NCBI GenBank assembly: GCA_031772625.1
Contig: CM062812.1
Span: 726,986,300-727,050,299, forward strand
From: Pinus tabuliformis
Lineage: Eukaryota; Streptophyta; Pinopsida; Pinales; Pinaceae
Length of the DNA: 64,000 nt
Reading direction: 5' to 3'
Positions 1 through 11,162 of this stretch are shown here, piece by piece. The first letter of the stretch is position 1. Each line of letters begins with the position of its first letter. The position numbers and the translations under genes were made by a program. The notes under the pieces are model-generated. The model was given only the letters and a program-made list of their open reading frames with translations, was not told the origin of the DNA and searched no databases.

Positions 1-152
1 CTCTTTTATTGAAATACAACACTTTTGGATAAGGAACTAGTAGATTTGTTATCACAGAAAAATAGGATTTGGCTCCTTTTGAATATGTGAAAGATCATTC
101 AATAGTCTTCTTAGCCATATTGCATGACAAGTTGTGGAAGTTACAACTACGT
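1..152 (-). pseudogene. Copia K RNase H remnant
   Basis: On the minus strand this piece reads as the copia RNase H stretch after the conserved AEYV-type motif, including TTCHAIWLRRLL. It continues the coding seen at 22204-22511, from which element A separates it. It leaves the window on the left, so the 3' LTR of K is not visible. Confidence 0.8.
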
Positions 153-1424
153 TGATTAGGTGCTAAAAAAAATATCTTAAAATTCAAATTTGTCGAATCG
201 TTGTGGAACCTAAATGACCACGTATTTCTCATCATCCTAAATCTGGCACAACTTGTTTCTCGCGAAATAGACAATGTATGCTCCCATAATATTGTTTTGT
301 TTTCTTTCCCAAATAAGTGATTTTTTGCAAAATTTGATAGCCCAGTGAGCAGTCCGTACTGCTAACATGGTGTTGGCTATGCAGGTTTAGGTGGTATGGT
401 TGACTTGTCAACGTTCCTTTGTCAAATCATGTGGTGCCAAGTGTCATGATCTCATTGGGTGCATTTGGCAGTTTTTGATTGGATGGTTGGTTGCCAACTA
501 GAGGTTGACACGTGGCCTAGCCATAGGCCTCCATGTGGTAGCCCAAGGAACACCAAAAGTTTGGTCAAGGGTTCGAGCATCAACAGCGGGGGTCGAACCT
601 GTGACCTCCAAGCACAAGCCCAAGCTTCATACCAACACGCCACATGAATTAGTTCTTAGTAAACTATGTGTTCGGCCTGTGTTTAATGTTGAAGTATGGC
701 ACATTCTGGGAAAGGGCCAACCACGAGGGGCTAGATATTCGACACACACCAACCATGGGACCACCAACAGGGCGGTGCAGGGGCCCAGCCACCAGGGGCA
801 GGCCGTTGGCCTTAGCTTGGGGCACCTGGCCCCCATATGGCCATAAAATCTAGATATAAGGTGTTAGAGGCTAATTAAAGCATCCAACAATTTCACCCTA
901 AAATCGCAGAAATAGCACCTGATTAGCAGAAATCTGAGCGAAATTGTAGGATGGTTCGAGATTTTAAGGAATTTGTGGTGTGATTAGCATAAAGACTCAG
1001 GGAAGCAATAACGTCTTTAGTTTTTTACCAAATCAGGAGTAAAAAGAGGCTACACAGGCATTTTTGGGCATTCTAGAGCCATTGGAACATGTTTCAGAGC
1101 TATTTGAGCATTGTAAACTGATGTATTCACATTTTTTAGCATAATAGAGAGGGTCAAGCCATTGGAAGATGGACCAAGGAGACGTAGACCAAGCGGGGTG
1201 AACTCCTTCATCATGTGTTGTTGTGATACCTTTTTGGTGATATTCATGTTTGTTATATGATGTTGTTCAATCATTTGTTTATGTTACTTTGTACATAAAA
1301 TTTACATAAAACACTTGAAAACTCATGTTTTAAACTTGCAATTAACCTCATGAATCTTTAAGAACTTTTAACATATTCTGAAAAAGAATTCTAGTACAAA
1401 AAACTAATTATCCCATTCATATCG
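153..1424 (+). repeat. 5' LTR of gypsy A
   Basis: This 1272-bp segment is repeated directly at 20933-22203. It starts TGATTAGGTGC and ends CATTCATATCG, followed four bases later by the primer-binding site. Open frames inside it (for example 505-846) have no homology I recognise and are judged chance frames. Confidence 0.88.
575..650 (-). other. tRNA-like segment inside the A 5' LTR
   Basis: Read on the minus strand, this stretch contains GGTTCGACCCC, a close match to the tRNA B box, and about 35 bases upstream GTGGCGTGTTGGT, an A-box-like sequence. The order and spacing resemble a tRNA-derived pol III promoter. A diverged copy is at 21355-21430 in the 3' LTR, so it was part of the LTR at insertion. 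It does not fold as a complete tRNA by eye and I do not call a tRNA gene. It may be a captured tRNA or SINE head. Confidence 0.4.
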
Positions 1425-1612
1425 AGTTTGGTATCATAGCTCTTGGTTTTCTTTGCCCAAGAAGGATTTAACTGTTTTCAATCAATGTCATGCTTACAAG
1501 GTTGAAGCTCAAGAGAGGAGAAGGGGAGCTGGTTGAAAGTCATGAAATTGGGTCAAGGAGGAGTGCAAGATTCCCACAATCTCTTCGATCAGTTATTCCT
1601 CAAGTTGTAGTT
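1425..1612 (+). other. A leader with primer-binding site
   Basis: TGGTATCATAGC at 1429-1440 matches the plant initiator-tRNA-Met primer-binding site with one difference and lies four bases after the LTR. The remaining 170 bases are untranslated leader up to the B array. The rest of A resumes at 16318, just before gag. Confidence 0.8.
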
Positions 1613-3140
1613 TGATGCAGGAGCATTCAGGCCTAGTCAGCAATGTGATGGCATGATCACATGTTGTGACTAACAAAGGGTTGGAAGACAATAGTTTAGT
1701 TAATTTTATTTATTTAAATGTATGAGAGTGTTTATTTATTGTAAAATATGAGAAAAAGGGTATAGTGGCTGAGTGATCCTCCCTGTGTGGAGATCAGGCC
1801 AAATAGTTATATTTATTTGGTTTGAATAGGATATGAGGGATTTGAAAGCTTGATTTAGTCATTTGTTTAGAAAGGAGTGGAGTTGAAGAGACTTTTTAGG
1901 AGAGAGTGAGAGATTTCTGGATCTGAACCAGAATTGATTCATGAATCCACTTCTGTATAAACTGTGACCTTTTTGTATAATTCAAGAGTTAGTGAGAGAG
2001 AAGCTAGAAGAGAATAGGTGTGATTCTAAGCCTACGGGAAGATTGTAATTAGAGGCCATTTACATGGGAAGATTAGGCCAAAGATAGAGAAATTGTATAA
2101 TTAGGTGTTTATATATATACTGTGATTGGTTCTAAACTATATAAGTGTGAAATTCATGTGTTGAATGTTATGGTTATGTAGGGATCAGAGTATTTTGTAA
2201 AATATATGTGTGCAAGTAGAGTCTAGGCAAAACACAGAGGAGAATAATAGAGAGGAATGATATGGATCGTTGAATCCATTTGAAGAACCAAGTAATGTTT
2301 TGGAGGGACATTAATTGAAGAACCTGCCGAGTTAAGCTTAGGAGGGAGTCGCATCGCATAATGGCGGAAGGATGAGGGAAACCAAAATAAACCAAACCAC
2401 AGAGAAATCGTTGAAGATTGGCGTAAAAACCTAGCGAAGAGAAGTGAAGTGCTAATGCTCATCAACCATCGGATCTTTACGATCAACGGTAAGGATTAGA
2501 TCGCAAGAGCGGAGTTTAATATTGTATTGGTGGAAGGCGGTTTCCATAAACATTAAGCGGGATATCGGGTGACACTAAAGTGGTAAGTGGTATTTAGGGC
2601 TGGTCACCCAATACCATTCATCAATCGACACGTAGAAATGGAGGAGAGAGGAAAAACCGCTTTATCGGGCAGTTAATTCCTGTGCTACTTGTCCACCTGA
2701 AATCATTGTGGACTGTTGGATCCATTAAGCGCAAATCAATGACGGAGGACCATGAAGCGAATTTTGGATCAGACAAAGAGATGGACCATTTGATTGAAGT
2801 TGATCGAACGGTGGAGAATTGATCGCATATCGCAGAGTTGAAGAGCCGATGGATGGTGTAATGGTATGCCGATATAGCGATAGCCGATAATCGGAGATCG
2901 GAAAGGTCGTTGGAGAGATTAAAGAGTGGACCCGACGAAGTTATAGTGGCAGGTGTATAATATTTGAAGTCCGACTTATGTGTTCGGAGCAGGTTTTCCC
3001 ATGTATTCCTTTATATTCCAATATGAAGTGTTGTGACCTGGTTTATTAAGGCTAAAGAAATAATGAGCGCTTCCGATGCAAATGTGGCCTTAGCTCATAG
3101 GTCCACAGGGGATTAATGAAGGGATGTCAGTTAGCTGGCA
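1613..3140 (+). repeat. LTR 1 of B
   Basis: A 1528-bp LTR, TGATGCAGGAGC to TTAGCTGGCA. A TATA-like run (tttatatatatac) lies near 2107. The primer-binding site (TTGGTATCAAAG, from 3145) follows within five bases. Confidence 0.85.
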
Positions 3141-4642
3141 TGACTTTGGTATCAAAGATAGATCAATGCTCTGAAGAGATTTGTGGGGAGACTGAATTTT
3201 AATTCCGGCATATGTATAATTACACTGAAGTGAATTTGATATAGATGGGGATTAGACTACAAAGAACACTGAGATCAGAATGGGGAAACAATGAACTTCT
3301 GATGAAGACCTGGTAAGAATGCTTATTTTGATCATTTTGCAGAGATTTGTTTTGAATGTCTGAAGAACAACAAGGGATTGAAATTTCAAAGGAAAAGATG
3401 TTTTCCTTTCAGGAAAATGAAATTTCCATGTAAGTTGATTGAATGATTGGTTTGATTTAAAAGGTAAATTGAAATGAAAGGTTTAGAAGTTAAAGCTAAA
3501 TAGAACAGTGGTTAACTATGGCATTGAAGTCATTTAAATGATTTGAAGAATTTTGTGAAAACTGAGAATGATTGAGGATTGCTTAAAGTATTGTTGAAGG
3601 AAATGATATTGATGATTGAAAGAACAAAGATTGGGTTTAATAGGACTAAAAGAAGAACCACTACAAGGAATGAATTTTGGAATTTGTAGAAGAAAGACAG
3701 GATTTGCTTACAAACAGGTTATCAGAAGGAATTGATAGTGTCTATCATGAATTGGTAAATATAATTGAAATTCAGATCTAATCTTAATTGATCTTGAAAG
3801 CTGAAGATTCCATTATGAAAAGTAAAATGGGAAATAGTTGTTGGCTGTATGGAGCCTTTTGAATGGAAAGTCTAAATGAAAGAGTGAACAGATGAATCTT
3901 TTGGCAAAGATTTAAAAGATGGAATGGGAATTAGTTTTAAGACATCTTTGAAGAAATATTGCAGGTTTGAAAGGTACTTTGATGTATCTTGAGATAAGAT
4001 TGTGCAGGTCAGTGGAAGCAGTGGAATTGTTGAAAGATAGAATGAATTGTACCAGCATCATAGCATATGAGCTATGTTAAAGAAGATAGAGCAAGAAGAA
4101 CTCTTAGATGAGTAGAGGTGACAATACCCAACAGTAAATGAAATTACTGAATGAAAGAAGGAAGTGAGCAATTGAAGATGTAGAGCCTAGAGTAAGGAGT
4201 GTTCGAGAGGATATGAGAACAACTTCCAACTATGGTTGGTAGAAGTTGTTGAGGCAGCTCCACAATTGTGATTGTGGGTAGAGTTGTCTTAAAGATAACA
4301 ATTCTAGCAAGAGGACTGCTAGGTAGAATTGGTAATCAGTGAAAGTTTCGAGGAAAGAACCAATAGGTACCAAAAGGCTAAACTTAGGAAGGTTTTGTGA
4401 GGCATGAAGGAGACTTGTTACAGATGAAAAAGGCTAGTTGCAGCTCACTAGTGAACAAGTAAAGTTCACCAAAGGAAGAAATGGAACTGACTATTGTTAG
4501 TCATGACAGGGGTACAGAGGAAAGTCACAGAAAGAGGAAAAAAAGTGTTGAAGCAGTTGGACTCAAAGGAATGAGTAAAGAAGAAAGGAACATAGAGTTG
4601 GTTGAGATAAATAAAGAACTTAGTCATTTGTAGAAGCTGGTA

Positions 4643-5797
4643 TTGAAAGGAATTAGAGAAAAATGGAAACAAGGATTTTATGTGGGAAAAAGAGTTAAAT
4701 GGTCTTTCGGAGAATTGTTTGCTGAGAAATTAATACTCTCAACAATTGAGCATGAAGGATTAGAATACATCTGTGAACCAGAGAAAGGATCTCTCCTTGG
4801 GGAAGGAGACAGTGAAGACAATGATGACAATGATGAAGAACTAATCTATGGAGATCAGAATGAGAGGAATGTTCTGGTAGCATCCTTAGAGACAAGAGGA
4901 TCTCATATTTTTGGGATTAACTATTTCTGTGAATGTAAAATTGCAAGCATGCAACCTAATGAATTTCAACTTGTGTATGAAAAGGTGAAAGAGGCAGAGG
5001 CAAGAAAACCACAAAAGGAGATGCATAAAGACTTTCAAGACTTCAATTGGTGGAGTAAATTAAAAGGTATGGTTGAATGGTTGTGTCTTCTCTTAGTGAA
5101 AGCTTATTGGATCATATTTGAAGGAATTTTAGCATGGATAGAAGACCAATGGGAAATGGAAAAAGGAAAGGAAACAGATGCATTGCAGATTTGTGAAGTG
5201 AAGAGAAGAAAAGCTGACACGGAGAACTTAGCTGAAGAAGTTAAATCAAGGAAATATTTGAAAGATCAAAATCTTATCAGAGAAGAGGAGGAGACATTGT
5301 TGTCTTAATTGCATAAACTGAGTGTTGGAGAAAATGGTGTAGAACAGAAAGATATTCTACAAACCTATGATGAGGTTGGAAAGCATAGACAAGAAGCTGC
5401 AGTCCCAAAAGTTTTCTTTGATGAGGAAGAAGTCAGAGATGTTGAGGAAGAATTTCTCAATAACTTAGTGAACTATCAAAATAGTTCAGAGAAGCATGAG
5501 GAGCTGATCACTGAGGCTTCAAATGAAGAGCCTTGTATTTTTGAAACTGACATGTTGTGTATGTTTTCAGGTTTGACAGGTGATGAACAACAATTGGATA
5601 ATGTGCTTATGCATGTTGATGAAGAAGTGAGATTACTGGAAGAGATGGATGAAACAGAAAGATATTTTGAGCATGTATTTAATAATTTTGAGAATGATGG
5701 TATTAACAAGGAAATTGTCATGATTAAAGAAGCTGAAGATAAGAAAATGAAAGTTTGTGATGATAACCAGAATGAAATATCTTCAGTAGAGAATTAA
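4643..5797 (+). pseudogene. Unknown acidic coding segment of B, copy 1, 5' part
   Basis: Two long in-phase open stretches (4643-5308 and 5309-5797) encode a highly charged product unlike gag or pol. The first has a basic start (GIREKWKQGFYVGKRVKW), then an acidic block (GEGDSEDNDDNDEE). Next comes a tryptophan-rich hydrophobic stretch (WLCLLLVKAYWIIFEGILAW) at about residues 147-166 that could be a membrane or buried helix, followed by a charged coiled-coil-like tail. The second is rich in Glu, Asp and Asn. The same stretches exist in the second B copy (12502-13875). I recognise no family. It could be a captured host sequence or a fast-changing element protein. Confidence 0.4.
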
Positions 5798-5810
5798 AAT
5801 GAAAGTATTA

Positions 5811-6122
5811 TGTTAGGCCCCTATACTACTAGTGTAACCCCTTATTGTTATTAGTACAACCCCCTTATTATATTGTTGTACCCATGTAGCCCCCATAGAA
5901 GCCCACTATTGTTATTATTGTGCCCTTACATTATTATTGTTATGTCGGCTCCGATTATATTATGACCCCTTAGACTCCTATATATAGAAAGGAGGTCTTG
6001 TCATTTGTATCATCCAAGAATTGTTCATTTGTGTAATGTAAAGGAGGTTGCCCCCTTGAAGAGGCTGAATTATAAGGCATTGATCTATATTTTCTATCTT
6101 TTTTTGAGTTGGTTTCATAACA
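5811..6122 (+). repeat. 5' LTR of C
   Basis: A 312-bp LTR with TG...CA ends. It contains a TATA box (CTCCTATATATAGAAAGG) near 5972-5989, with about 130 bp of transcribed R/U5 likely downstream. It repeats at 8337-8648. Confidence 0.92.
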
Positions 6123-6562
6123 TTTGGTATCAGAGCTTTGGATTCTAGGGTTTCGCTGCTCCAAATAGGTCATCGTGGCATTTTCACTATAACTTTTTTT
6201 TTGCAATGTTTCAGAAGCGAAAAAAAAAACCCATTTGAGATGAAATCATACTGAATCTCAAATCTGAATTTTAGAGCTTTTCGCACTATATTTGCAGAGA
6301 TATGATCTGAGGAAGTTGGTCTTTTTGCAGACTCCTGAATTACATTCCAAACAGGTGACCTGGGGAAAATCGTCATAACTTTCTCTTTGAGCATCGGATT
6401 GAAATTTCATCAGAAGGTACAGAAAGAGGACGGAATGTAGTTTCTTTTATATATTTTTCAAAGCCAAAGGTCAAAACAAGGACACGTGGCATGTCGTACA
6501 AGTTCGCTCTAATGAACTAGTCTATAATCAGGTCACTGTAGGAGATTTGGCATAACTCTTCC

Positions 6563-7099
6563 TTGGAGAATCCAATTTGGATCAGACTGGTGGCACTGGA
6601 AAGAGGACAAAGAGGGCTAGTGCAGATCGCAATTTCAGAACTGGAAGGACTGAAATTACAGAGTTATGGTCATTTCAAGATCGAGCTCCTAAAATCAAGA
6701 AAAGGCGATATGAGGAAGTTTAATGGCAAGGATCTGGTAAATTGGATACTTCAGATGCAGCAATATTTTGATCTACATGGTGTACCACTGTTACAAAAGC
6801 TACTTATTGTAGCTTCATATTTAGAACCGGATCAATTTTTATGGTATAAAGGGCTTTGTTCTCGTAAACAACTTGTTACGTGGTCAATTTTCACAGAGGA
6901 AATTATAGCACATTATGAGGATACAAAGAACAACACCTTCTTTAGAGCAACACCACAACAATTGGAAAGAGTAAAAGAGCTTTGTTACATAGTGGAAAGT
7001 AAAATTATGGCAACAAGGAAGTCTACCCCTCACAACTATAATAATGGAAGTGTTGTTTCTCCTAGCCTTCCACAACCTACAAGGGTTACACCACAATAA
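6563..7099 (+). pseudogene. C gag remnant
   Basis: The frame contains the retrotransposon gag core (MRKFNGKDLVNWILQMQQYF near residue 50, then LVIASYLEP-like and TWSIFTEEIIAHY segments), typical of plant gypsy gag. A cysteine-containing stretch downstream (about 7125-7180, CYNCDRKCTKGHKC) resembles a zinc knuckle. It would coat the element RNA in the cytoplasmic particle. It is part of a broken element. Confidence 0.8.
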
Positions 7100-7276
7100 T
7101 TGGAAGAGAAAAGAGAAAAAGGGCTTTGTTACAATTGTGATAGAAAATGCACTAAAGGTCATAAGTGTGCCGAGAAGAAATTATTTTACATAGATTATGA
7201 AGAGGAGGAAGAAAAGGATCAAGGAACATCAAAATAAAAGGATACTCACCAGGAACCAACCCTAGAGAAAGAAGAA

Positions 7277-8164
7277 ATGAATCTGACCATATCTTGTAAT
7301 GCATTCGTCGGAATTACCACTCCTCAAACTATGAAGATAGAGGGACATATCAAGAAGGAAAAGGTAATAGTGTTTATTGATTCAGGTAGTACCCATAATT
7401 TTATTAATTGTAAGATAGCCAAGGACTTGAATTGCTTCCTAGATCCAACACCAGAGTGTCAAGTGACGGTTGTAAGTGGAGGAACCATAAATTGCTCTGG
7501 AAAGTGCCATAATATCAAGCTATCCATGGGAGAATATTTATTGAATAGCCCAATGTTTTCCGTTCCAATGGGTGGTGCTGATGTTGTACTAGGAGTCCAA
7601 TGGCTACAATCCTTGGGTACAACAGCTTTTAATTTTCAAGAACCTTTTACGAAATTTTCTTTGGAAGGAAAGGAAGTTGAATTAAGGGGTATCACAAGGA
7701 AACCAGGAAAGATAATCAACTCTAATGGAATCACAAAGCTTCTAAAGAAAGAAAAACGAGGCGTAATTGCACAATTATGTTCGCTAATTGTTCGCACATT
7801 GAAATCATGTATTTCTCCAGATCTCCAAAAAGTCTTGGACAATCATTCCAAGGTATTTGAGACTCCCAAAGGTCTCCTATGTATTCATGATCATGATCAT
7901 GCTATTCAATTTATTCCAAGATGTGTTCCTCTAAATGTCAAGCCTTATAGATATCCATATGCCCAAAGGAGTGAAATTGAACATATGGTTGCAGAAATGG
8001 TAGAGGTTGGTACAATTATCCAACCAAATTTGATAAACAAAGGAAGGTATGAATGGAAGAATGGCGAAGGAGGGTGGGAACTCATTCAAAAGTTGCCGAA
8101 TACCCCAGTTCCAACAAAATTACTAGAACTTGACAAGGAAGGAAAAATCATATTGGAACCTTAA
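7277..8164 (+). pseudogene. C protease and partial RT remnant
   Basis: Residues about 20-125 form a plant gypsy aspartic protease: the active-site motif is FIDSGSTHNFIN and the second conserved motif is ADVVLGVQWLQSLG. A segment beginning the RT domain follows (VKPYRYPYAQRSEIEHMVAE). The frame then ends in a short tail that resembles the C-terminal end of gypsy polyproteins. The catalytic RT core, RNase H and integrase are not present, so C must have depended on a helper element. Confidence 0.82.
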
Positions 8165-8336
8165 GCATTTACAAAACTGAGAAGTCGAAAACTACAAAAT
8201 CGATCAATTTCAAAGCATTTCATCAAGTGGAAGAACTTACCTGTTGAAGATTTCACATGGAAGGACAAGAATTTTATGCAGAAGCATCAAGAACTATTCA
8301 AGTGTTGAGGACAACACTTTCTGAAGGAGAGGGGCA

Positions 8337-8648
8337 TGTTAGGACCCTATACTACTAGTGTAACCCCTTATTGTTATTAGTACAACCCCCTTATTATATT
8401 GTTGTACCCATGTAGTCCCCATAGAAGCCCACAATTGTTATTATTGTGCCCTTACATTATTATTGTTATGTCGGCTCCGATTATATTATGACCCCTTAGA
8501 CTCCTATATATAGAAAGGAGGTCTTGTCATTTGTATCATCCAAGAATTGTTCATTTGTGTAATGTAAAGGAGGTTGCCCCCTTGAAGAGGCTGAATTATA
8601 AGGAGTTGATATATCTCTTCTATCTTTTTGTGAGCTGGTTTCATAACA
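8337..8648 (+). repeat. 3' LTR of C
   Basis: A 312-bp LTR nearly identical to 5811-6122, preceded by the purine tract and followed by the tatta target duplication. Confidence 0.92.
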
Positions 8649-8721
8649 TATTATGGAAATTATGAAGGAATATATGATGATGTTAACAGATGCAGAAGCT
8701 TAGGAATTCTGTGATTCTAAA

Positions 8722-9231
8722 GTGGATTATTTTTATGAATCTGTAAACCATGAAGAAGTCTTAGAAAACCAAAATTTTGTTTCTGATGTAGGAGAATATG
8801 AAACCACATCATTTTTTTGCAATAATATAAGTATAGAAGAGGAAAGGGTACTTCATAATGATATGCTCCAAGAAATCCTAGTTATTGAATTGTTGAATGA
8901 TAATCTTGTGTTAGAACAAGGAACACTGTGTAATGTAGAGGAAAGTATGGGAATGAGAATTGATGATAGTTTCATAACTTTTGTAGAAGGACAGTATAAA
9001 GATTTGATGGAAAAATTACCTATGAAGATTGAAAACAACAGTTATTTTGAATCTGATAATTATGATGGAAATTCTGTTTTATACAGGAAGGAGAAGTCAT
9101 ATGCAAGTGACATGCTTATTGAATATGAAGGAATCTGTATTTTGTTGGAAAATATATTAGATGAACCTGATAACATAGAGGAAAGGATTATCTTTAATGA
9201 TAATAAAAGGGAAGTTGTAGAGTACAAATAA
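8722..9231 (+). pseudogene. Unknown acidic coding segment of B, copy 1, 3' part
   Basis: A 169-residue open stretch, rich in Glu, Asp, Asn and Ile, with no recognised domain (for example DYFYESVNHEEVLENQNF, ISIEEERVLHNDMLQEILV). It continues the B coding track downstream of C. A counterpart spans 13880-14557 in copy 2. Function is unknown. Confidence 0.35.
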
Positions 9232-9622
9232 CAGTTTGTAAATGATAGAGGTGAAGGAGATTTGGACATAAATTTTATAATTTATATGGTAAAGGAGAAT
9301 GTACAGCAGATAGATTTCAGAGGAGTTCAGTTAAGAACAAATTGTAAAGAGGAAGTTGAGGAATTGTGGAAGATGAAATGAGATGAGAAGAGCGACAGCA
9401 AGGAAGAGAGATTAACAAAAGGAATTTGTATCAGCAAGGAAAGAGGATAGCAACAAAATAAGATTTGGAAACCTAGAGGAACAGAAGTGATAGTGGCAGA
9501 AGAATTGAATCAACAACATGATGAAAGTGGTGACCAGTTACAAGGTATAGTTTTGGATACTAGATGATCAGCAGAAGAAACACATAACCAGGAAGTCATG
9601 AAAACTTTCAACTTTGGGAGTC

Positions 9623-11162
9623 TGATGTAGGAGCATTCAGGCCTAGTCAGCAATGTGATGGCATGATCACATGTTGTGACTAACAAAGAGTTGGAAGACA
9701 ATAGTTTAGTTAATTTTATTTATTTAAATGTATGAGAGTGTTTATTTATTGTAAAATATGAGAGAAAGGGTATAGTGGTTGAGTGATCCTCCCTGTGTGG
9801 AGATCAGGCCAAATAGTTAGATTTATTTGGTTTGAATAGGATATGAGGGATTTGAAAGCTTGATTCAGCATTTGTTTTGAAAAGAGTGAAGTTGAAGAGA
9901 ATTTTTAGGAGAGAGTGAGATATTTCTGGATCTGAACCAGAATTGGTTCATGAATCCACTTTTGTATAAACTATGATCTTTTTGTATAATTCAAGAGTTA
10001 GCGAGAGAGAAGCTAGAAGAGCAGGGGTGTGATTCTAAGCCTACAGGCAGATTGTAATCAAAGGCCATTTACATGAGAAGATCAGGCCAAAGATAGAGAA
10101 ATTGTATAATTAGGTGTTTATATATATATTGTGATTGGTTCTAAATTGTATAAGTGTGAAATTCGTGTCTTGAATGTTATGGTTATGTATGGACCGGAGT
10201 ATTGTGTATAATATATGTGTATAGGAAGAGTCCAAGCGAAAGATAGAGGAGAAGAATAGAGAGGAATGAGATGGATCGTTGAATCCATTTGAAGAACCAA
10301 GTAATGTTTTGGAGGGACATTAATTGAAGAACCTACCGAGTTAAGCTCAGGAGGGAGTCACATCGCATAATGGTGGAAGGATGAGGGAAACCAAAATAAA
10401 CCAAACCACAGAGAAATTGTTGAAGAATGGTGTAAAAACCAAGTGAAGAGAAGTGAAGCGCTAATGCTCATCAACCGTTGGATCTTTACGATCAATGGTC
10501 AGGATTAGATCGCAAGAGAAGAGTTTAATATCATATTGGCAAAAGGCGGTTTCCATAAATAGTAAGCAGGATATCGGGCAACACTAAAGTCGTAAGTGGT
10601 ATTTAGGGCTGGTCACCTGATACCATTCATCAATCGACATGTAGCAGCAGAGGAGAGAGTAAAAACTGCCTTATTGAGTGGTTAATTCTCGTGCTACTTG
10701 TCCACCCAAAATCATCGTGGATCGTTGGATCCATTAAGCGCAGATCAACGACGGAGGACCGTCAAGCGACTTTTGGATTGGACAAAGAGATGGACCGTTG
10801 GATTGAAGTTGATTAAACGGTGGAGAATTGATTGCATATCGCAGAGTTGAAGGGCCGATGGACGGTGTAATGGAATCTTGATATAGTGATAACCGATAAT
10901 CAGAGGTCGGAGATCTGAAAGTTCGAAAGGATTGGAGAAATTAAAGAGTGGACCCGATGGATTTATAGTGGCAGGTGTATAATATTTGAAGTTCGGCTTA
11001 TGTGTTTGGAGAGGGTTTTCCTGTGTATTCCTTTGTATTCCGATATGAAGTGTTGTGTCCTAGTTTATTAAGGATTAAAAAATAATGAGCGCTTCTGATG
11101 AAAATGTGGCCTTAGCTCATAGGTCCACAGGGGATTAATGAAGGGATATCAGCCAGCTGGCA
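9623..11162 (+). repeat. LTR 2 of B, shared by both internal regions
   Basis: A 1540-bp LTR preceded by the internal 3' tract (ACTTTGGGAGTC) and followed by a primer site (TTTGTATCAGAG from 11168). It therefore serves as 3' LTR of the first unit and 5' LTR of the second. Confidence 0.85.

Larger units (their letters stand above)
5811..8648 (+). mobile_element. Element C, internally reduced gypsy, inserted in B
   Basis: Two 312-bp LTRs (5811-6122, 8337-8648) start TGTTAGG and end CATAACA. They flank a 2.2-kb interior with a perfect primer-binding site (TGGTATCAGAGC at 6125) and a purine tract (GAAGGAGAGGGGCA) before the 3' LTR. The target duplication tatta (5806-5810, 8649-8653) is perfect, and the second B copy has the empty site (13827-13831). 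The interior shows a gag domain, a retropepsin-like protease, the beginning of RT and a C-terminal tail, but most of pol is absent. It is non-autonomous and the youngest element here: about ten differences between LTRs by eye (3 percent). Confidence 0.93.
3141..9622 (+). other. B internal region 1, split by C
   Basis: The 6.48-kb region includes the 2.84-kb C insertion with its target duplication. The first 1.5 kb (to about 4640) is purine-rich and without coding signal. Unknown acidic reading frames occupy 4643-5797 and 8722-9231. Its non-C sequence matches the internal region at 11163-14798 along its length. Confidence 0.8.

Noticed and set aside
575-650. A tRNA gene in the A LTR
   Set aside because: B-box and A-box-like words are present, but no complete cloverleaf can be drawn by eye and the copy in the other LTR is diverged. 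Kept only as a tRNA-like segment.
505-846. Open frames within the first LTR of A
   Set aside because: They lie inside an LTR, are not kept in the second LTR as the same protein, and match no family.
5476-5721. Serine-rich minus-strand frames opposite B coding (also 13497-13742)
   Set aside because: They are antisense shadows of the acidic Glu/Asp codons.
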